64,000 nt of DNA from Methylobacterium pseudosasicola (GCF_900114535.1 NZ_FOTK01000007.1:1-64000); one strand, 5' to 3'; positions 35,895-45,345 are shown, numbered from the stretch's first letter. Notes: generated by a model from the sequence alone, not told the origin. Translations and numbers: made by a program.

Positions 35895-36320
35895 ATGTCC
35901 GTAGACGTGAAGTACCGCACCACCGCGACCGCCACCGGAGGCCGCGACGGCTCGGCGAAGACCGCCGATGGCAGCTTCGAGGTGAAGCTCGCGACTCCGA
36001 AGGAGCTCGGCGGCGCCGGCGGCCCGGGCGCGAACCCGGAGCAGCTCTTCGCCTCCGGCTACTCGGCCTGCTTCCTCGGCGCCCTGAAGGCGGTCGCCCC
36101 CTCGCTGAAGCTCAAGGTCCCGGCCGAGACCACCGTTACCGCTGATGTCGGTATCGGCCCGCGTTCCGAGGGCGGTTTCGGCATCACCGCCGACCTGACC
36201 GTCAGCCTGCCGGGCCTCGACCGCGCCGACGCCCAGAAGCTCGTGGACGCCGCCCACCAGGTCTGCCCGTACTCGAACGCCACCCGTGGCAACGTCGATG
36301 TCGGCCTGACGCTCGCCTGA
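35895..36320 (+). CDS. ohr: Organic hydroperoxide resistance protein
   Basis: A 141-residue thiol peroxidase of the Ohr branch of the OsmC/Ohr family, reducing organic hydroperoxides. The peroxidatic Cys is in FASGYSACFLGAL near residue 60 and the resolving Cys in QVCPYSNATRGN near residue 124. N-terminal KYRTTATATGGRDG is the usual Ohr strand. ATG 35895 follows an ACGAGAG-type RBS. The palindrome at 35812 may govern it. Confidence 0.92.
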   Translation: MSVDVKYRTTATATGGRDGSAKTADGSFEVKLATPKELGGAGGPGANPEQLFASGYSACFLGALKAVAPSLKLKVPAETTVTADVGIGPRSEGGFGITADLTVSLPGLDRADAQKLVDAAHQVCPYSNATRGNVDVGLTLA

Positions 36321-36350
36321 GCCGGGCCGTCATTCGGCCCTTCTCCAACC

Positions 36351-36466
36351 ATCCTCCTCCTGAGGTGCGCGCGCAAAGCGCGCGCCTCGAAGGAGCCTGC
36401 CAGCGGTTACAACGATCCCTCGAGCCCTCCTTCGAGGACACCGCAAGACGGCGCCACCTCAGGAAG
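36351..36466. repeat. Palindromic element related to 24433-24550
   Basis: Begins with CTCCTGAGGTGCGCGCGC and ends with GCGCCACCTCAGGA, with an inner pair CGAAGGAG / CTCCTTCG. The arms are less perfect than in the other copy. Confidence 0.75.
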
Positions 36467-36508
36467 TGGTCACGATCGAAAAAACTGTAGGGTCGATAGT
36501 GCCCTCCC

Positions 36509-36600
36509 CGTCATTGCGAGCGCAGCGAAGCAACCTAGGGACGCGCTACCGTCTGAGGTCGCACGCTGCACTGGGTCGCTTCGCTGCGCTCGCGTTGACG
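36509..36600. repeat. CGTCATTGCGAGCGCAGCGA-type repeat
   Basis: The left arm (cgtcattgcgagcgcagcga, 36509 on) and the right arm (tcgctgcgctcgcgttgacg, ending 36600) are near-complementary. This repeat type is widespread in bacterial intergenic regions. Confidence 0.8.
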
Positions 36601-36628
36601 GCGCAGCTGGACTCCGAAGCGTAAGCGC

Positions 36629-37462
36629 TTACGCCGCCGCCTGCGCCCGCATGCAGACGTGGCCGGCCTCGTCGAGGGTCACGCCCTTGAACCCCTCCCC
36701 ATTACGCCGCCCACAAATCCGAAAAATCTGGTTCGCGGTCATCGGCGCGACGCCGCGATACGTGAAGGTCCGCGGCACCCGCCCCAGCAGCGTCGCCGCC
36801 AGGTTCATCAGCAGCGTCGCCTGGATCGGGCCGTGGACCACGAGGTCGGCGTAGCCCTCCACCTGGGTCGCGTAGGGCTGGTCATAGTGGAAGCGGTGGC
36901 CGTTGAAGGTCATCGCCGAGTAACGGAACAGCAGGGTCGGCGTCGCCGGCACGGCCCAGACTTGCTCGTAGCCGGCCGCATCGTCGCGCTCGGCCGCAGC
37001 CCCTGACCCGCTCTGCGCTCCGGCAGCCTCCCGGTAGACGATGTCCTGCTGTTCCCGGATCGCCAGCCCGCGCGCCGTGGCGACAGCGTGCTCGACGGTG
37101 ACGAAGCAGAGTTTTCCGCTGCGCCCCTCCTTGAAGGCCACGTCGCGCACGGTCTCGGTGCGGGTGACGAGGTCGCCTTCCCGCAGCTCCGACAGGGTCT
37201 CGACCTGCCCCCCGGCCCACATCCGCCGGGGCAGCGGCACCGGCGGCAGGAATCCGCCCTTGGCCGCGTGCCCGTCCGGTCCGAGGGCGTCGGCCGGCGG
37301 CGTCTCCGGGGCGAGGCACCAGTGCAGGGTCGGCGGCGCTGAGCCCTCGGGGCTCGGCGCGAGATGCGGCGCGAAGGTTGCGCGGAACTCGGCCAGCAGG
37401 CGCGGCGTGACGAGGTCGGAGGTCTCGCGGCTGCGGCCGATCCAGGCGGTGAGCTCGGTCAT
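36629..37462 (-). CDS. MaoC-like / FAS1-like acyl-CoA hydratase
   Basis: A 277-residue double hot-dog protein resembling mesaconyl-C4-CoA hydratases and related MaoC-like dehydratases. The N-terminal half has LHWCLAPETPP and RRMWAGGQVET, and the C-terminal half has FRYSAMTFNGHRFHYDQPYA with the hydratase-type FNxHRxHYD motif and LVVHGPIQATLL. It would hydrate or dehydrate an enoyl-CoA. It starts one base after the acyl-CoA dehydrogenase stop, so the two are co-translated. The exact substrate is unknown. Confidence 0.8.
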   Translation of the reverse strand: MTELTAWIGRSRETSDLVTPRLLAEFRATFAPHLAPSPEGSAPPTLHWCLAPETPPADALGPDGHAAKGGFLPPVPLPRRMWAGGQVETLSELREGDLVTRTETVRDVAFKEGRSGKLCFVTVEHAVATARGLAIREQQDIVYREAAGAQSGSGAAAERDDAAGYEQVWAVPATPTLLFRYSAMTFNGHRFHYDQPYATQVEGYADLVVHGPIQATLLMNLAATLLGRVPRTFTYRGVAPMTANQIFRICGRRNGEGFKGVTLDEAGHVCMRAQAAA

Positions 37463-37463
37463 G

Positions 37464-38612
37464 TCAGTACGACCGCGGCAGGCCGAGCACGTGCTCGGAC
37501 AGGTAGGCGAGGATCAGGTTCGTGGAGATCGGCGCGACCTGATAGAGGCGCGTCTCGCGGAACTTGCGCTCGATGTCGTATTCCTCGGCGAAGCCGAACC
37601 CGCCATGAGTCTGGATGCAGGCATTGGCGGCCTCGAACGAGGCGTCGGCGGCGAGCATCTTGGCCATGTTGGCCTCCGCGCCAGGGTTGGCGCCGGCTTC
37701 GTAGAGGCTCAGTGCCTCCCGGACCATCAGCTCGGCGGCGCGCATGTTGGCGTAGGCTTTCGCAATCGGGAACTGCACGCCCTGGTTGGCGCCGATCGGC
37801 CGTCCGAACACCGATCGGTCCGACGCGTAGGCCCTCGCCTTGTCGATGAACCACTTGGCGTCACCGACGCATTCCGCGGCGATCAGGATGCGCTCGGCAT
37901 TCATGCCGGACAGGATGTAGCGGAAGCCTTTTCCTTCCTCGCCGATCAGGTTCTCGGCCGGCACCCGGAGGTTGTCGAAGAAGACTTCCGTGGTCGCGTG
38001 GTTCATCATGGTGCGGATCGGCCGGATGGTCAGGCCGTTGCCGATCGCCTCCCGCATGTCGACGAGGAGCACCGACAGGCCGTCGGTGCGCTTCATGCCC
38101 TCGCTCCTGGGCGTCGTGCGGGCCAGGAGCAGCATCAGATCCGAATGCTCGGCCCGGCTGGTCCAGATTTTTTGGCCGTTGACGACGTAATGGTCTTCCT
38201 CGCGCCGGGCCGTGGTCTTCAGGCTGCCGGTATCGGTGCCGGAACTCGGCTCGGTCACGCCGAAGGCCTGGAGACGCAGGCGCCCCTCGGCGATGGCCGG
38301 CAGGTAGGCGGCCTTCTGGGCCTCCGAGCCGTGCCGGAGCAGCGTGCCCATCGTGTACATCTGCGCGTGGCAGGCGCCGCCGTTGCAGCCCGCCCGCTGG
38401 ACCTCCTCCAGGATCGCGGCGGCGGCCGAGAGCGGCAGGCCGGCGCCTCCATACGCCTCCGGGATCAACACCGAGAGGTAGCCGCTCTCGGTCAGCGCGT
38501 TCACGAACTCGGTTGGGTAGGCCATCTCCCGGTCGAGCGCCCGCCAGTACGGGCCAGGAAACCCGGCGCAGAGCTTGGCGACCGCCTCGCGGATCTCGGT
38601 ATGGGTTTCCAT
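37464..38612 (-). CDS. Acyl-CoA dehydrogenase
   Basis: A 382-residue FAD flavoenzyme introducing a double bond into an acyl-CoA. Domains in order: helical N-terminus with IPEAYGGAGL, beta domain with FGVTEPSSGTDTGSLKTTA and NGQKIWTSRAEHSDLM, and C-terminal helices with AERILIAAECVG, RSVFGRPIGANQGVQFPIA and THGGFGFAEEYDIERKFRETRLYQVAPIS. The usual Glu base of the short-chain enzymes is not in the common loop, so substrate class is uncertain. It lies eight bases after the SDR gene in the same direction. Confidence 0.88.
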   Translation of the reverse strand: METHTEIREAVAKLCAGFPGPYWRALDREMAYPTEFVNALTESGYLSVLIPEAYGGAGLPLSAAAAILEEVQRAGCNGGACHAQMYTMGTLLRHGSEAQKAAYLPAIAEGRLRLQAFGVTEPSSGTDTGSLKTTARREEDHYVVNGQKIWTSRAEHSDLMLLLARTTPRSEGMKRTDGLSVLLVDMREAIGNGLTIRPIRTMMNHATTEVFFDNLRVPAENLIGEEGKGFRYILSGMNAERILIAAECVGDAKWFIDKARAYASDRSVFGRPIGANQGVQFPIAKAYANMRAAELMVREALSLYEAGANPGAEANMAKMLAADASFEAANACIQTHGGFGFAEEYDIERKFRETRLYQVAPISTNLILAYLSEHVLGLPRSY

Positions 38613-38620
38613 CGCGCGCC

Positions 38621-39370
38621 TCAGGCCGTGCGGCCGCCATCGACCGGAAGGTCGACACCGGTGATGAATTCGGCCTCGTCGGAGGCCAGGAACAGGGCCG
38701 CGGCAGCAATGTCCTCCGCCCGCGACATCCGACCGAGGGGGATCGTTGCGATGAACTTGTCGCGGTTCTGCGGGGTGTCGGGCACGCCCATGAAGTGCTC
38801 GAGCAGCGCGGTGGCGCCCATCACCGGGCAGAGGGCATTCACGCGGATCTTCCAGGGGGCAAGTTCCAGCGCCAACGACTTCGACGCGAGGCTCGCGGCC
38901 CCCTTGGACGCGTTGTACCAGGTCAGGCCCGGGCGCGGCCGCAGCGCCGCCGTCGAGCTGACGTTGAGGATCACGCCGCCGCCCTGATCGCGCATCAGCG
39001 GGGCGATGGTCCGGACATAGTGGAAGATCGACTTCACGTTCACCCGGAACACCCGGTCGAACTCGTCTTCGGTCACCTCCAGCAGCGGCTTGTTGCGGTG
39101 GGTGGTGCCGGCATTGTTCACCAGGATGTGCGGGATGCCGAACCGCTCCCTGGTTTCGGCGACGCTGGCCTCGACATCGGCGGCCGATCCGACATCCGCG
39201 GCGATCGCGATGGCGTTCGGGCCGATGCCGGATGCGACCCGCTCGGCCGCCGCCCGGTCGATGTCCACGCAGGCGACCCGGGCACCCTCGGCGGCGAACC
39301 GCTCGGCGATGCCCGCGCCGAACCCGCTCCCGGCGCCCGTCACGAGCGCGATTTTTCCGCTTAGTCTCAT
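38621..39370 (-). CDS. Short-chain dehydrogenase/reductase
   Basis: A 249-residue classical SDR. TGAGSGFGAGIAERFA binds the dinucleotide, NNAG follows, the catalytic Ser is in NVSSTAALRP and the Tyr-Lys pair in YNASKGA. CVDIDRA with an Asp after the second strand suggests NAD rather than NADP. It probably oxidises the hydroxyacyl-CoA or hydroxy acid formed by the hydratase in this cluster; it resembles FabG/beta-hydroxyacyl dehydrogenases. Confidence 0.88.
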   Translation of the reverse strand: MRLSGKIALVTGAGSGFGAGIAERFAAEGARVACVDIDRAAAERVASGIGPNAIAIAADVGSAADVEASVAETRERFGIPHILVNNAGTTHRNKPLLEVTEDEFDRVFRVNVKSIFHYVRTIAPLMRDQGGGVILNVSSTAALRPRPGLTWYNASKGAASLASKSLALELAPWKIRVNALCPVMGATALLEHFMGVPDTPQNRDKFIATIPLGRMSRAEDIAAAALFLASDEAEFITGVDLPVDGGRTA

Positions 39371-39685
39371 GGCTTCCTCCTATTTTTGTTTCGTTTTATG
39401 AAAGATTCCAGAAATCATCAGTCGATAAGCATATCAATACCATCTCTGACAGGTGGATCAATTAATCGGCATCGTAACGTTAGCTTTATAAATCACTTTG
39501 TCATTCCGGGGCGCCGCAGGCGAACCCGGAATCCAGAGCCGCCGACTGTGCAGAACCATGAGCTGTCGGTGTTTCTGGATCCCGGGCTCCGCTGCGCGGC
39601 CCCGGGATGACAAGGTGGATGTTTGGACGGTGGCAGAACTCCTAATCTGTTATTCGAAAATATTCGTCTGGCGGCTCCATTGCCC
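39371..39685. other. Intergenic region with lower G+C and a palindromic repeat
   Basis: 315 bases between the CoA-transferase and the SDR gene, both on the minus strand. The part at 39380-39500 is A+T-richer and may hold the promoter of the SDR operon; the rest is the repeat at 39500-39613. Confidence 0.5.
39500..39613. repeat. Paired palindromic repeat, inverted copy of 31939-32054
   Basis: Starts gtcattccggggcgccgcag and ends with a ccgggatgacaagg arm. Read in reverse complement it follows the same order as the element at 31939-32054 with few mismatches in the arms. Confidence 0.8.
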
Positions 39686-40822
39686 TCACCCCCGAGCCCC
39701 GAACTCCTGCCGGATTCGCGCGCTGTGCTCGCCGATATCGGGCACGCGGCCGAGCGCGCGGACCTCCCCGTCGATCAGGACCGGCGGCGCGACGATGCGG
39801 ACTGGTCCCGCCGAGGTCTCCACCTCGGCACGGACCAGGGCCGGATGGGTGGCGAGGTCGGCCAGGGTGTTGACGAAGCCGTAGGCGGTGCCAGCGGTCT
39901 TGAGCCGGGCGGCGGCTTCCTCGCGGCTCAGCCGAACCAAGACGGCGCCGACGCGCAAATCCACAGCGGCGCGGTTCGCCACCCGGGCGTTGTTCGAGGC
40001 AAAACCCTCGGCTTGTGAGAGATCGGGCTCGCCCAGCACAAGATCGCAGAAGCGCGCCCATTCGCGCTCATTTTGGATCGAGATCAGCACCAAGCTGTCA
40101 TCTGCGGTCGGGTAGGCGCCGTAGGGCGAGATCGAGGGATGAGCGAGGCCGACCCGCTGCGGCTCCCGGCCGGTGCCCTCGAAATAGAGCAGCGGCACGT
40201 TCATCCAGTCAGCGGCAGCGCTGAACAGGCTGACCTCCAGGGCGCAGCCAGCGTCGGTGATGGACCGGGCGATCAGCGCCTCCAGCACCGCCGCATGGGC
40301 ATCCATCCCGCAGGCGATGTCGCAGACTGAGACGCCGACACGGCCCGGGCCGGCCGGGTGGCCGGTGATGCCGGCCATGCCGCTCTCGGCCTGGACGAGC
40401 AGGTCGTAGGCCTTCATGTCACTGTAGGCGTGGCCGGACCCGTAGCCGGTGATGTCGACCGTGATCAGCCGCGGATGGCGCGCCCGCAGGTCCGCCGAGC
40501 CGAAGCCGGCCCGGGCGGCCGCCCCGGGGGCGAGGTTCTGCACGAATACGTCGGTGTCTTCGAGGATGGCATGCAGCAGGCGGGCATCGTCCGGATCCTT
40601 GATATCGGCGACGAGGCTCTCCTTGCCGCGGTTGAGCCAGACGAAGTAGCTCGCCAGCCCGTTGACGGCAGAATCGTAGCCGCGGGCGAAATCCCCCTCC
40701 GGGCGCTCGATCTTGATCACCCGGGCGCCAGCATCGGCGAGCCGCGACGTGCAATAGGGCGCGGCGACGGCCTGCTCCAGGGCGAGCACGGTCAGTCCGT
40801 GCAGCGGCCGGTTCACGCGCAT
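39686..40822 (-). CDS. CaiB/BaiF family CoA transferase (class III)
   Basis: A 378-residue class III CoA transferase moving CoA between carboxylic acids. The N-terminus LHGLTVLALEQAVAAPYCTSRLADAGARVIKIERPEGD is a strong family signature, RGKESLVADIK follows, and the catalytic Asp is in MKAYDLLVQAESG near residue 151. The family includes succinyl-CoA:mesaconate/citramalate transferases. It probably activates the acid processed by the downstream SDR, dehydrogenase and hydratase. Confidence 0.87.
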   Translation of the reverse strand: MRVNRPLHGLTVLALEQAVAAPYCTSRLADAGARVIKIERPEGDFARGYDSAVNGLASYFVWLNRGKESLVADIKDPDDARLLHAILEDTDVFVQNLAPGAAARAGFGSADLRARHPRLITVDITGYGSGHAYSDMKAYDLLVQAESGMAGITGHPAGPGRVGVSVCDIACGMDAHAAVLEALIARSITDAGCALEVSLFSAAADWMNVPLLYFEGTGREPQRVGLAHPSISPYGAYPTADDSLVLISIQNEREWARFCDLVLGEPDLSQAEGFASNNARVANRAAVDLRVGAVLVRLSREEAAARLKTAGTAYGFVNTLADLATHPALVRAEVETSAGPVRIVAPPVLIDGEVRALGRVPDIGEHSARIRQEFGARG

Positions 40823-40937
40823 TCTCGCTCCTCAGCCTCCCGAGCGCCCCGCCATACGGGGCCGGAGCGGGGAGAACTGGGACAGAGGCACGCGCCGCCA
40901 AGCGGGGGCGGCTGACATCCGGCGCGCAACCGCGGCG

Positions 40938-43900
40938 CTACTCCGCGGCGCGCAGAGGCCGATGGTCGTGGGCGTCCTTGTCCGGCTCGGGGAGCAGGGC
41001 ATCGACGTCCTCGGGCTTGTCCCGGAAGGAGAAGCGATGCGCCAGCCGGTCAAGATAGACGTAGATGACCGGCGTCGTGAACAGAGTCAGGATCTGGCTC
41101 ACCGCCAGACCGCCGACCATGGCGTAGCCGAGCGGCTGGCGGATCTCAGAACCCGTGCCGGTGGCGAGCATCAGCGGGATGCCGCCGAGCAAGGCCGCCA
41201 TGGTGGTCATCAGGATCGGGCGGAACCGCAGCAGCGCGGCCTGACGGATCGCCGCCTCGGGGCTCAAGCCTTCCTCGCGCTCGGCCACGATGGCGAAGTC
41301 GATCAGCATGATGCCGTTCTTCTTCACGATGCCGATCAACAGGATGATGCCGATCAGCGCGATCAGGCTGAAATCGTACCCCGCCCACATCAGCACCGCC
41401 AAGGCGCCGACGCCGGCCGAGGGCAGGGTCGAGAGGATCGTAATCGGGTGGATGAAGCTCTCGTAGAGGATGCCGAGGATCAGGTAGACCACGAACAGGG
41501 CCGCGAGGATCAGCAGCGGCACCGTCGAGAGCGATTGCTGGAAGGCCTGCGCGGTGCCCTGGAATCCGGTGGTCACGGTGGGCGGGACCTGGAGATCCTT
41601 CATCGCCCGGCCGATCGCCTCGGTCGCCTGGCCCAGCGCGACGTTGGGGCCGAGGTTGAAGCTGATCGTCACCGCGGGGAACTGGCCCTGGTGGTTGACC
41701 GCGAGCGCCGCCACCGGGTCGGTGGTCCAGCGGGCGAAGGCCGCGAGCGGCACCTGCCCGCCGCCAACCGGCGCCTTGATGTAGATCTTGTCCAGGCTCT
41801 CGACACTGCCCTGCAGGGCCGGGAGCACTTCCAGGATCACGTGGTAGCTGTTGAGCTGCGTGAAGTACTGGGCGATCTGGCGCTGGCCGAAGGCGTCGTA
41901 GAGCGTGTCGTCGATGAGTTGGGGCGTGATGCCGTAGCGGGAGGCGGCGTCGCGGTCGATCGCCAGCGTCAGGGTGGTGCCGCGGTTCTGCTGGTCGGTG
42001 GCGACGTCGCGCAGCTCCGGCAGGGTCTTCATCTTGTCGAGGATGCGGGGCGCCCAGGTATTCAGCTCGGCGAGGTCCGGGTCCTGGAGGGTGTATTCGA
42101 ACTGTGTCCGGGAGGTCCGGCCGCCGGTACGGACGTCCTGCGTGGCCTGAATGTAGGTGCGGATCCCCTCGACCCGCTCCAGCTTCGGCCGCAGGCGGCC
42201 GATGATCTGGAAGGCGTCGGCCTCGCGCTCCTCGCGGGGCTTGAGGGTGATGTACATCCGCCCGGAATTCAGCGCCTGGCCGTTGCCGCCGAGCGACATG
42301 CCCACCGTCGCCACATCCGGATCGGCCTGGACGATGGCGCCGACCTTCTCCTGCAGAGCCTTCATCGCCGAGAAGGAGACATCCTGGCCCGCCTCGGTGA
42401 CGCCGATCATGAAGCCGGTATCCTGCTGCGGGAAGAAGCCTTTCGGGATGACGATGAACAGGTACACCGTCAGCGCCAGCGTCGCGAAGAAGGTCAGCAG
42501 CGTGATGAACCGGAAGCGCAGGGCGAGGTCGAGGCCCTTGGCGTAGGAGGACAGCAGCCCGTCGAACACCGCCTCGCTCGCCCGGTACAGGCGGCCATGG
42601 TGGCCGGTGCCGTGGGGCTTCAAGAGCCGTGCCGCCATCATCGGCGTCAGCGTCAGCGCGACGAAGGCCGAGACCGCGATGGTCATCGACAGGACGACGG
42701 CAAATTCCCGGAACAGGCGGCCGATGATGCCGCCCATCAGCAGCAGCGGGATCAGCACGGCGATGAGCGACACCGAGATCGACACGATGGTGAAGCCGAT
42801 CTCGCCCGCGCCCTTGAACGCAGCCTCCATGGGCCGCATCCCCTCCTCGACGTAGCGGCTGATGTTCTCCAGCACGACGATGGCGTCGTCGACCACGAAG
42901 CCCACCGAGATGGTGAGCGCCATCAGGGAGAGGTTGTCGAGGGTATAGCCGGCGAGCCACATCAGCGCGCAAGCGCCGAGCAGGGCGAGCGGCACGGTCA
43001 CGCTCGGGATCACGGTCGCCCAGAAGCTGCGCAGGAATACGAAGATCACCGCGACCACCAGGACGATGGTGATCAGCAGGGTGAACTGCACATCCTCGAC
43101 GGAGGCGCGGATCGTCTGGGTGCGGTCGCTGAGGATGCCGATCTTGATGCCGGCCGGCAGGGTCGCGGTCAGCTGCGGCAGCTGCGCCTTGATGCTGTCC
43201 ACCGTGTCGATGACGTTGGCGCCGGGCTGCTTGAAGATCACCAGGAACACGCCGCGCTGGCCGTTGGTCCAACCGGCCTGCTTGGTGTCCTCGGGGCCGG
43301 CGACCGCGGTGCCGATGTCGCGCACCCGCAGGGGGGCGCCGTCGCGATAGGCGACGATCACGTCGTTCCAGTTCCGCGCGGTAGTGAGCTGGTCGTTGGC
43401 GAAGATCGTGTAGCTGTGGCTCGCGCCGTCGATGCTGCCCTTCGGGTTGTTCACCGTGGTGAGCGAGAGGGGCGTGCGGATATCCTCCAGCGACAGGCCC
43501 TTGGCCACGAGCTTGGCCGGGTCGACCTGGATCCGGATCGCGGGCTTCTGCTGGCCGCCGATGAAGACCTGCGCGACGCCGGAGATCTGGCTGATGCGCT
43601 GGGCGAGCTGCACGTCCACGGCGTCGTCCACCTCGATCAGCGGCATGCTGTCCGAGGTCGCCGAGAGCAGGAGGATCGGCGAATCGGCCGGGTTGACTTT
43701 CCGGTAGGTCGGCGGAGTCGGCAGGTTCTTCGGCAGCTGGCCGCTCGCCGCGTTGATCGCCGCCTGGATGTCGCTGGCCGCGCCGTCGATGTTGCGGTTG
43801 AGGTCGAACTGGACCGTGACCGTCGAGATCCCCAGCGAACTCGTCGAGGTCATCTGGGCGACGCCCGGGATCTGCGAGAATTGCCGCTCCAGGGGCTGGG

Positions 43901-44096
43901 CCACCGAGGAGGCCATGGTCTCCGGGCTGGCGCCGGGCAATTGCGCGGTGACCTGGATCGTCGGAAAGTCCACCTGCGGCAGCGGCGCGACGCCGAGCAG
44001 CGGATAAGCCACCATCCCAAGGAACAGGATGCCGACCATGATCAGCGTGGTCGCCACCGGGAAGCGGATGAAGGGCGCCGAGATCCCAGCCTTCAT
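40938..44096 (-). CDS. RND multidrug efflux transporter (MdtB/MdtC-like)
   Basis: A 1052-residue inner-membrane proton antiporter of the HAE1 branch. Two duplicated halves are seen, with N-terminal FIRFPVATTLIMVGILFLGMVAYPLLGVAPLPQVDFPTIQV typical of MdtB/MdtC, the proton-relay Asp pair in GFVVDDAIVVLENI, the FPQQDTG motif in KGFFPQQDTGFM and a second TM block KKNGIMLIDFAI. ATG 44096 is preferred because upstream residues are low-complexity. The fusion-protein gene precedes it by 49 bases. No outer-membrane channel gene is next to it. Confidence 0.92.
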   Translation of the reverse strand: MKAGISAPFIRFPVATTLIMVGILFLGMVAYPLLGVAPLPQVDFPTIQVTAQLPGASPETMASSVAQPLERQFSQIPGVAQMTSTSSLGISTVTVQFDLNRNIDGAASDIQAAINAASGQLPKNLPTPPTYRKVNPADSPILLLSATSDSMPLIEVDDAVDVQLAQRISQISGVAQVFIGGQQKPAIRIQVDPAKLVAKGLSLEDIRTPLSLTTVNNPKGSIDGASHSYTIFANDQLTTARNWNDVIVAYRDGAPLRVRDIGTAVAGPEDTKQAGWTNGQRGVFLVIFKQPGANVIDTVDSIKAQLPQLTATLPAGIKIGILSDRTQTIRASVEDVQFTLLITIVLVVAVIFVFLRSFWATVIPSVTVPLALLGACALMWLAGYTLDNLSLMALTISVGFVVDDAIVVLENISRYVEEGMRPMEAAFKGAGEIGFTIVSISVSLIAVLIPLLLMGGIIGRLFREFAVVLSMTIAVSAFVALTLTPMMAARLLKPHGTGHHGRLYRASEAVFDGLLSSYAKGLDLALRFRFITLLTFFATLALTVYLFIVIPKGFFPQQDTGFMIGVTEAGQDVSFSAMKALQEKVGAIVQADPDVATVGMSLGGNGQALNSGRMYITLKPREEREADAFQIIGRLRPKLERVEGIRTYIQATQDVRTGGRTSRTQFEYTLQDPDLAELNTWAPRILDKMKTLPELRDVATDQQNRGTTLTLAIDRDAASRYGITPQLIDDTLYDAFGQRQIAQYFTQLNSYHVILEVLPALQGSVESLDKIYIKAPVGGGQVPLAAFARWTTDPVAALAVNHQGQFPAVTISFNLGPNVALGQATEAIGRAMKDLQVPPTVTTGFQGTAQAFQQSLSTVPLLILAALFVVYLILGILYESFIHPITILSTLPSAGVGALAVLMWAGYDFSLIALIGIILLIGIVKKNGIMLIDFAIVAEREEGLSPEAAIRQAALLRFRPILMTTMAALLGGIPLMLATGTGSEIRQPLGYAMVGGLAVSQILTLFTTPVIYVYLDRLAHRFSFRDKPEDVDALLPEPDKDAHDHRPLRAAE

Positions 44097-44145
44097 TGCC
44101 GACCCTCTCGCAGCATCGCAGCCGCCCTGTCGATGCGGATCGCCA

Positions 44146-45345
44146 TCACGGATCGGCCTTGGCCGACCGGCTAGGCGTCGTCGTCTCGGCTTGCGCCGTG
44201 TGGGCTGCGTGCGGATCGGCAACGAGGCTGCCGTCCTGGACCTTGTACTGCCCGGCAGTGATCACCCGCTCGCCCGGCTTCAGATCGCCGGCCAGCACCT
44301 GGGTCCGGCCGGAATCGGAGCGCCCCGCCTTGAGCGCCCGCAGATGGGCGTGGCCGGTCTCGTCGATCACGAAGGCGAACAACCCGTCCGGCCCGTGCTG
44401 GACGGCGTCGTCCGGCACTGTCGTGGCGGTGGCGACCGTGCCGACCCGCATCTTGGTCGAGACCGAGAGGCCGGGCCAAAGCGCGTGACTCTGGTTCTGG
44501 AACACGGCCTTCAGACGGATCGTGCCGGTTGCGGTGTCGACCTGGTTGTTGAACAGAGCGAGCTTGCCCTCAGCCAGCTTGGTCAGCCCATCCGTGGTCC
44601 AGGCATCCACCGGCACGTCGCCCGTCCGCAGGGCCGCGACGATCGAGGGCAATTGATCCTCCGGCGCGGTGAACACGACGAAGATCGGTTCGACCTGGGT
44701 GATGGTGACGATCGCCGACTGGCCGGCGGCGTTGACGATGTTGCCGATATCGACCTGCCGGAAGCCGGTGACGCCGTCGATCGGCGCCCGGATCGTCGCG
44801 TAGCTCAGCTGCGTCGTGGCATTGTCGATGGCGGCCTGATCGGAGGCGACCTGCGCGGTCAGCTGGGCGACCATGGCGGTCTGCGTCTCGGTCTGCTGGC
44901 GCGACGCGTAGGCGCCGAGCCCGGTGTAGCGGACGAGATCCGCCTTGGCGTTGTTCAGGTTCGCGGTGTCCTGCTCCTTCTTGGCCTTCGCCTGGTCCAG
45001 GGCGGCCTGGTAGGGGCGCGGGTCTATCTGGACCAGGATGTCGCCCGTGTGGACGTTCTGACCCTCGCGGAAGGCGATCTGGCGGATCTCGCCATCGACG
45101 CGGGTCCGCACCTGGACGGTGTTGTAGGCCTGGACCGTGCCGAGCCCGTTCAGCACCAGCGCGAACGGCCCCTGCTCGACCGTCCCGAGGGTCACCGGCA
45201 CGGGCATCGGCGCGGCCGCCTTCGCCTTGGTCACCGGCCGCTGAGTCGTGCGCACGTAGCCGTAGGCCCCCCCGCCCAGGAGGGCGAGGGCCACGATCGT
45301 CGTCACCAAACCGCGGGACCGCCGCGGCTTCCGCTTCAAATGCAT
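44146..45345 (-). CDS. RND efflux membrane fusion protein (MdtA-like)
   Basis: A 399-residue periplasmic adaptor. A membrane anchor (GLVTTIVALALLGGGAYGYV) is followed by lipoyl halves (VQVRTRVDGEIRQIAFREGQNVHTGDILVQIDPRPY and the second at YATIRAPIDGVTGFRQVDIGNIV) flanking an alpha hairpin, then beta-barrel and membrane-proximal domains. MdtA is the nearest type by eye. ATG 45345 has GGAGGGGAG nine bases upstream and gives a normal N-terminus; ATG 45429 would add 28 residues. It forms an operon with the RND gene. Confidence 0.88.
   Translation of the reverse strand: MHLKRKPRRSRGLVTTIVALALLGGGAYGYVRTTQRPVTKAKAAAPMPVPVTLGTVEQGPFALVLNGLGTVQAYNTVQVRTRVDGEIRQIAFREGQNVHTGDILVQIDPRPYQAALDQAKAKKEQDTANLNNAKADLVRYTGLGAYASRQQTETQTAMVAQLTAQVASDQAAIDNATTQLSYATIRAPIDGVTGFRQVDIGNIVNAAGQSAIVTITQVEPIFVVFTAPEDQLPSIVAALRTGDVPVDAWTTDGLTKLAEGKLALFNNQVDTATGTIRLKAVFQNQSHALWPGLSVSTKMRVGTVATATTVPDDAVQHGPDGLFAFVIDETGHAHLRALKAGRSDSGRTQVLAGDLKPGERVITAGQYKVQDGSLVADPHAAHTAQAETTTPSRSAKADP

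Larger units (their letters stand above)
36321..36628. other. Intergenic region made of two repeat elements
   Basis: Between the convergent ohr and hydratase genes; it contains the two palindromic repeats described separately (36351-36466 and 36509-36600) and no gene. Confidence 0.7.

Noticed and set aside
33695..35935. 746-codon open frame antisense to adenine deaminase
   Set aside because: Antisense to clear amidohydrolase motifs and without any recognisable domain.
40962..44174. 1070-codon open frame antisense to the RND transporter
   Set aside because: Its His/Asp/Arg-rich composition is the usual echo of a membrane protein gene in high G+C; the opposite frame is a complete RND pump.
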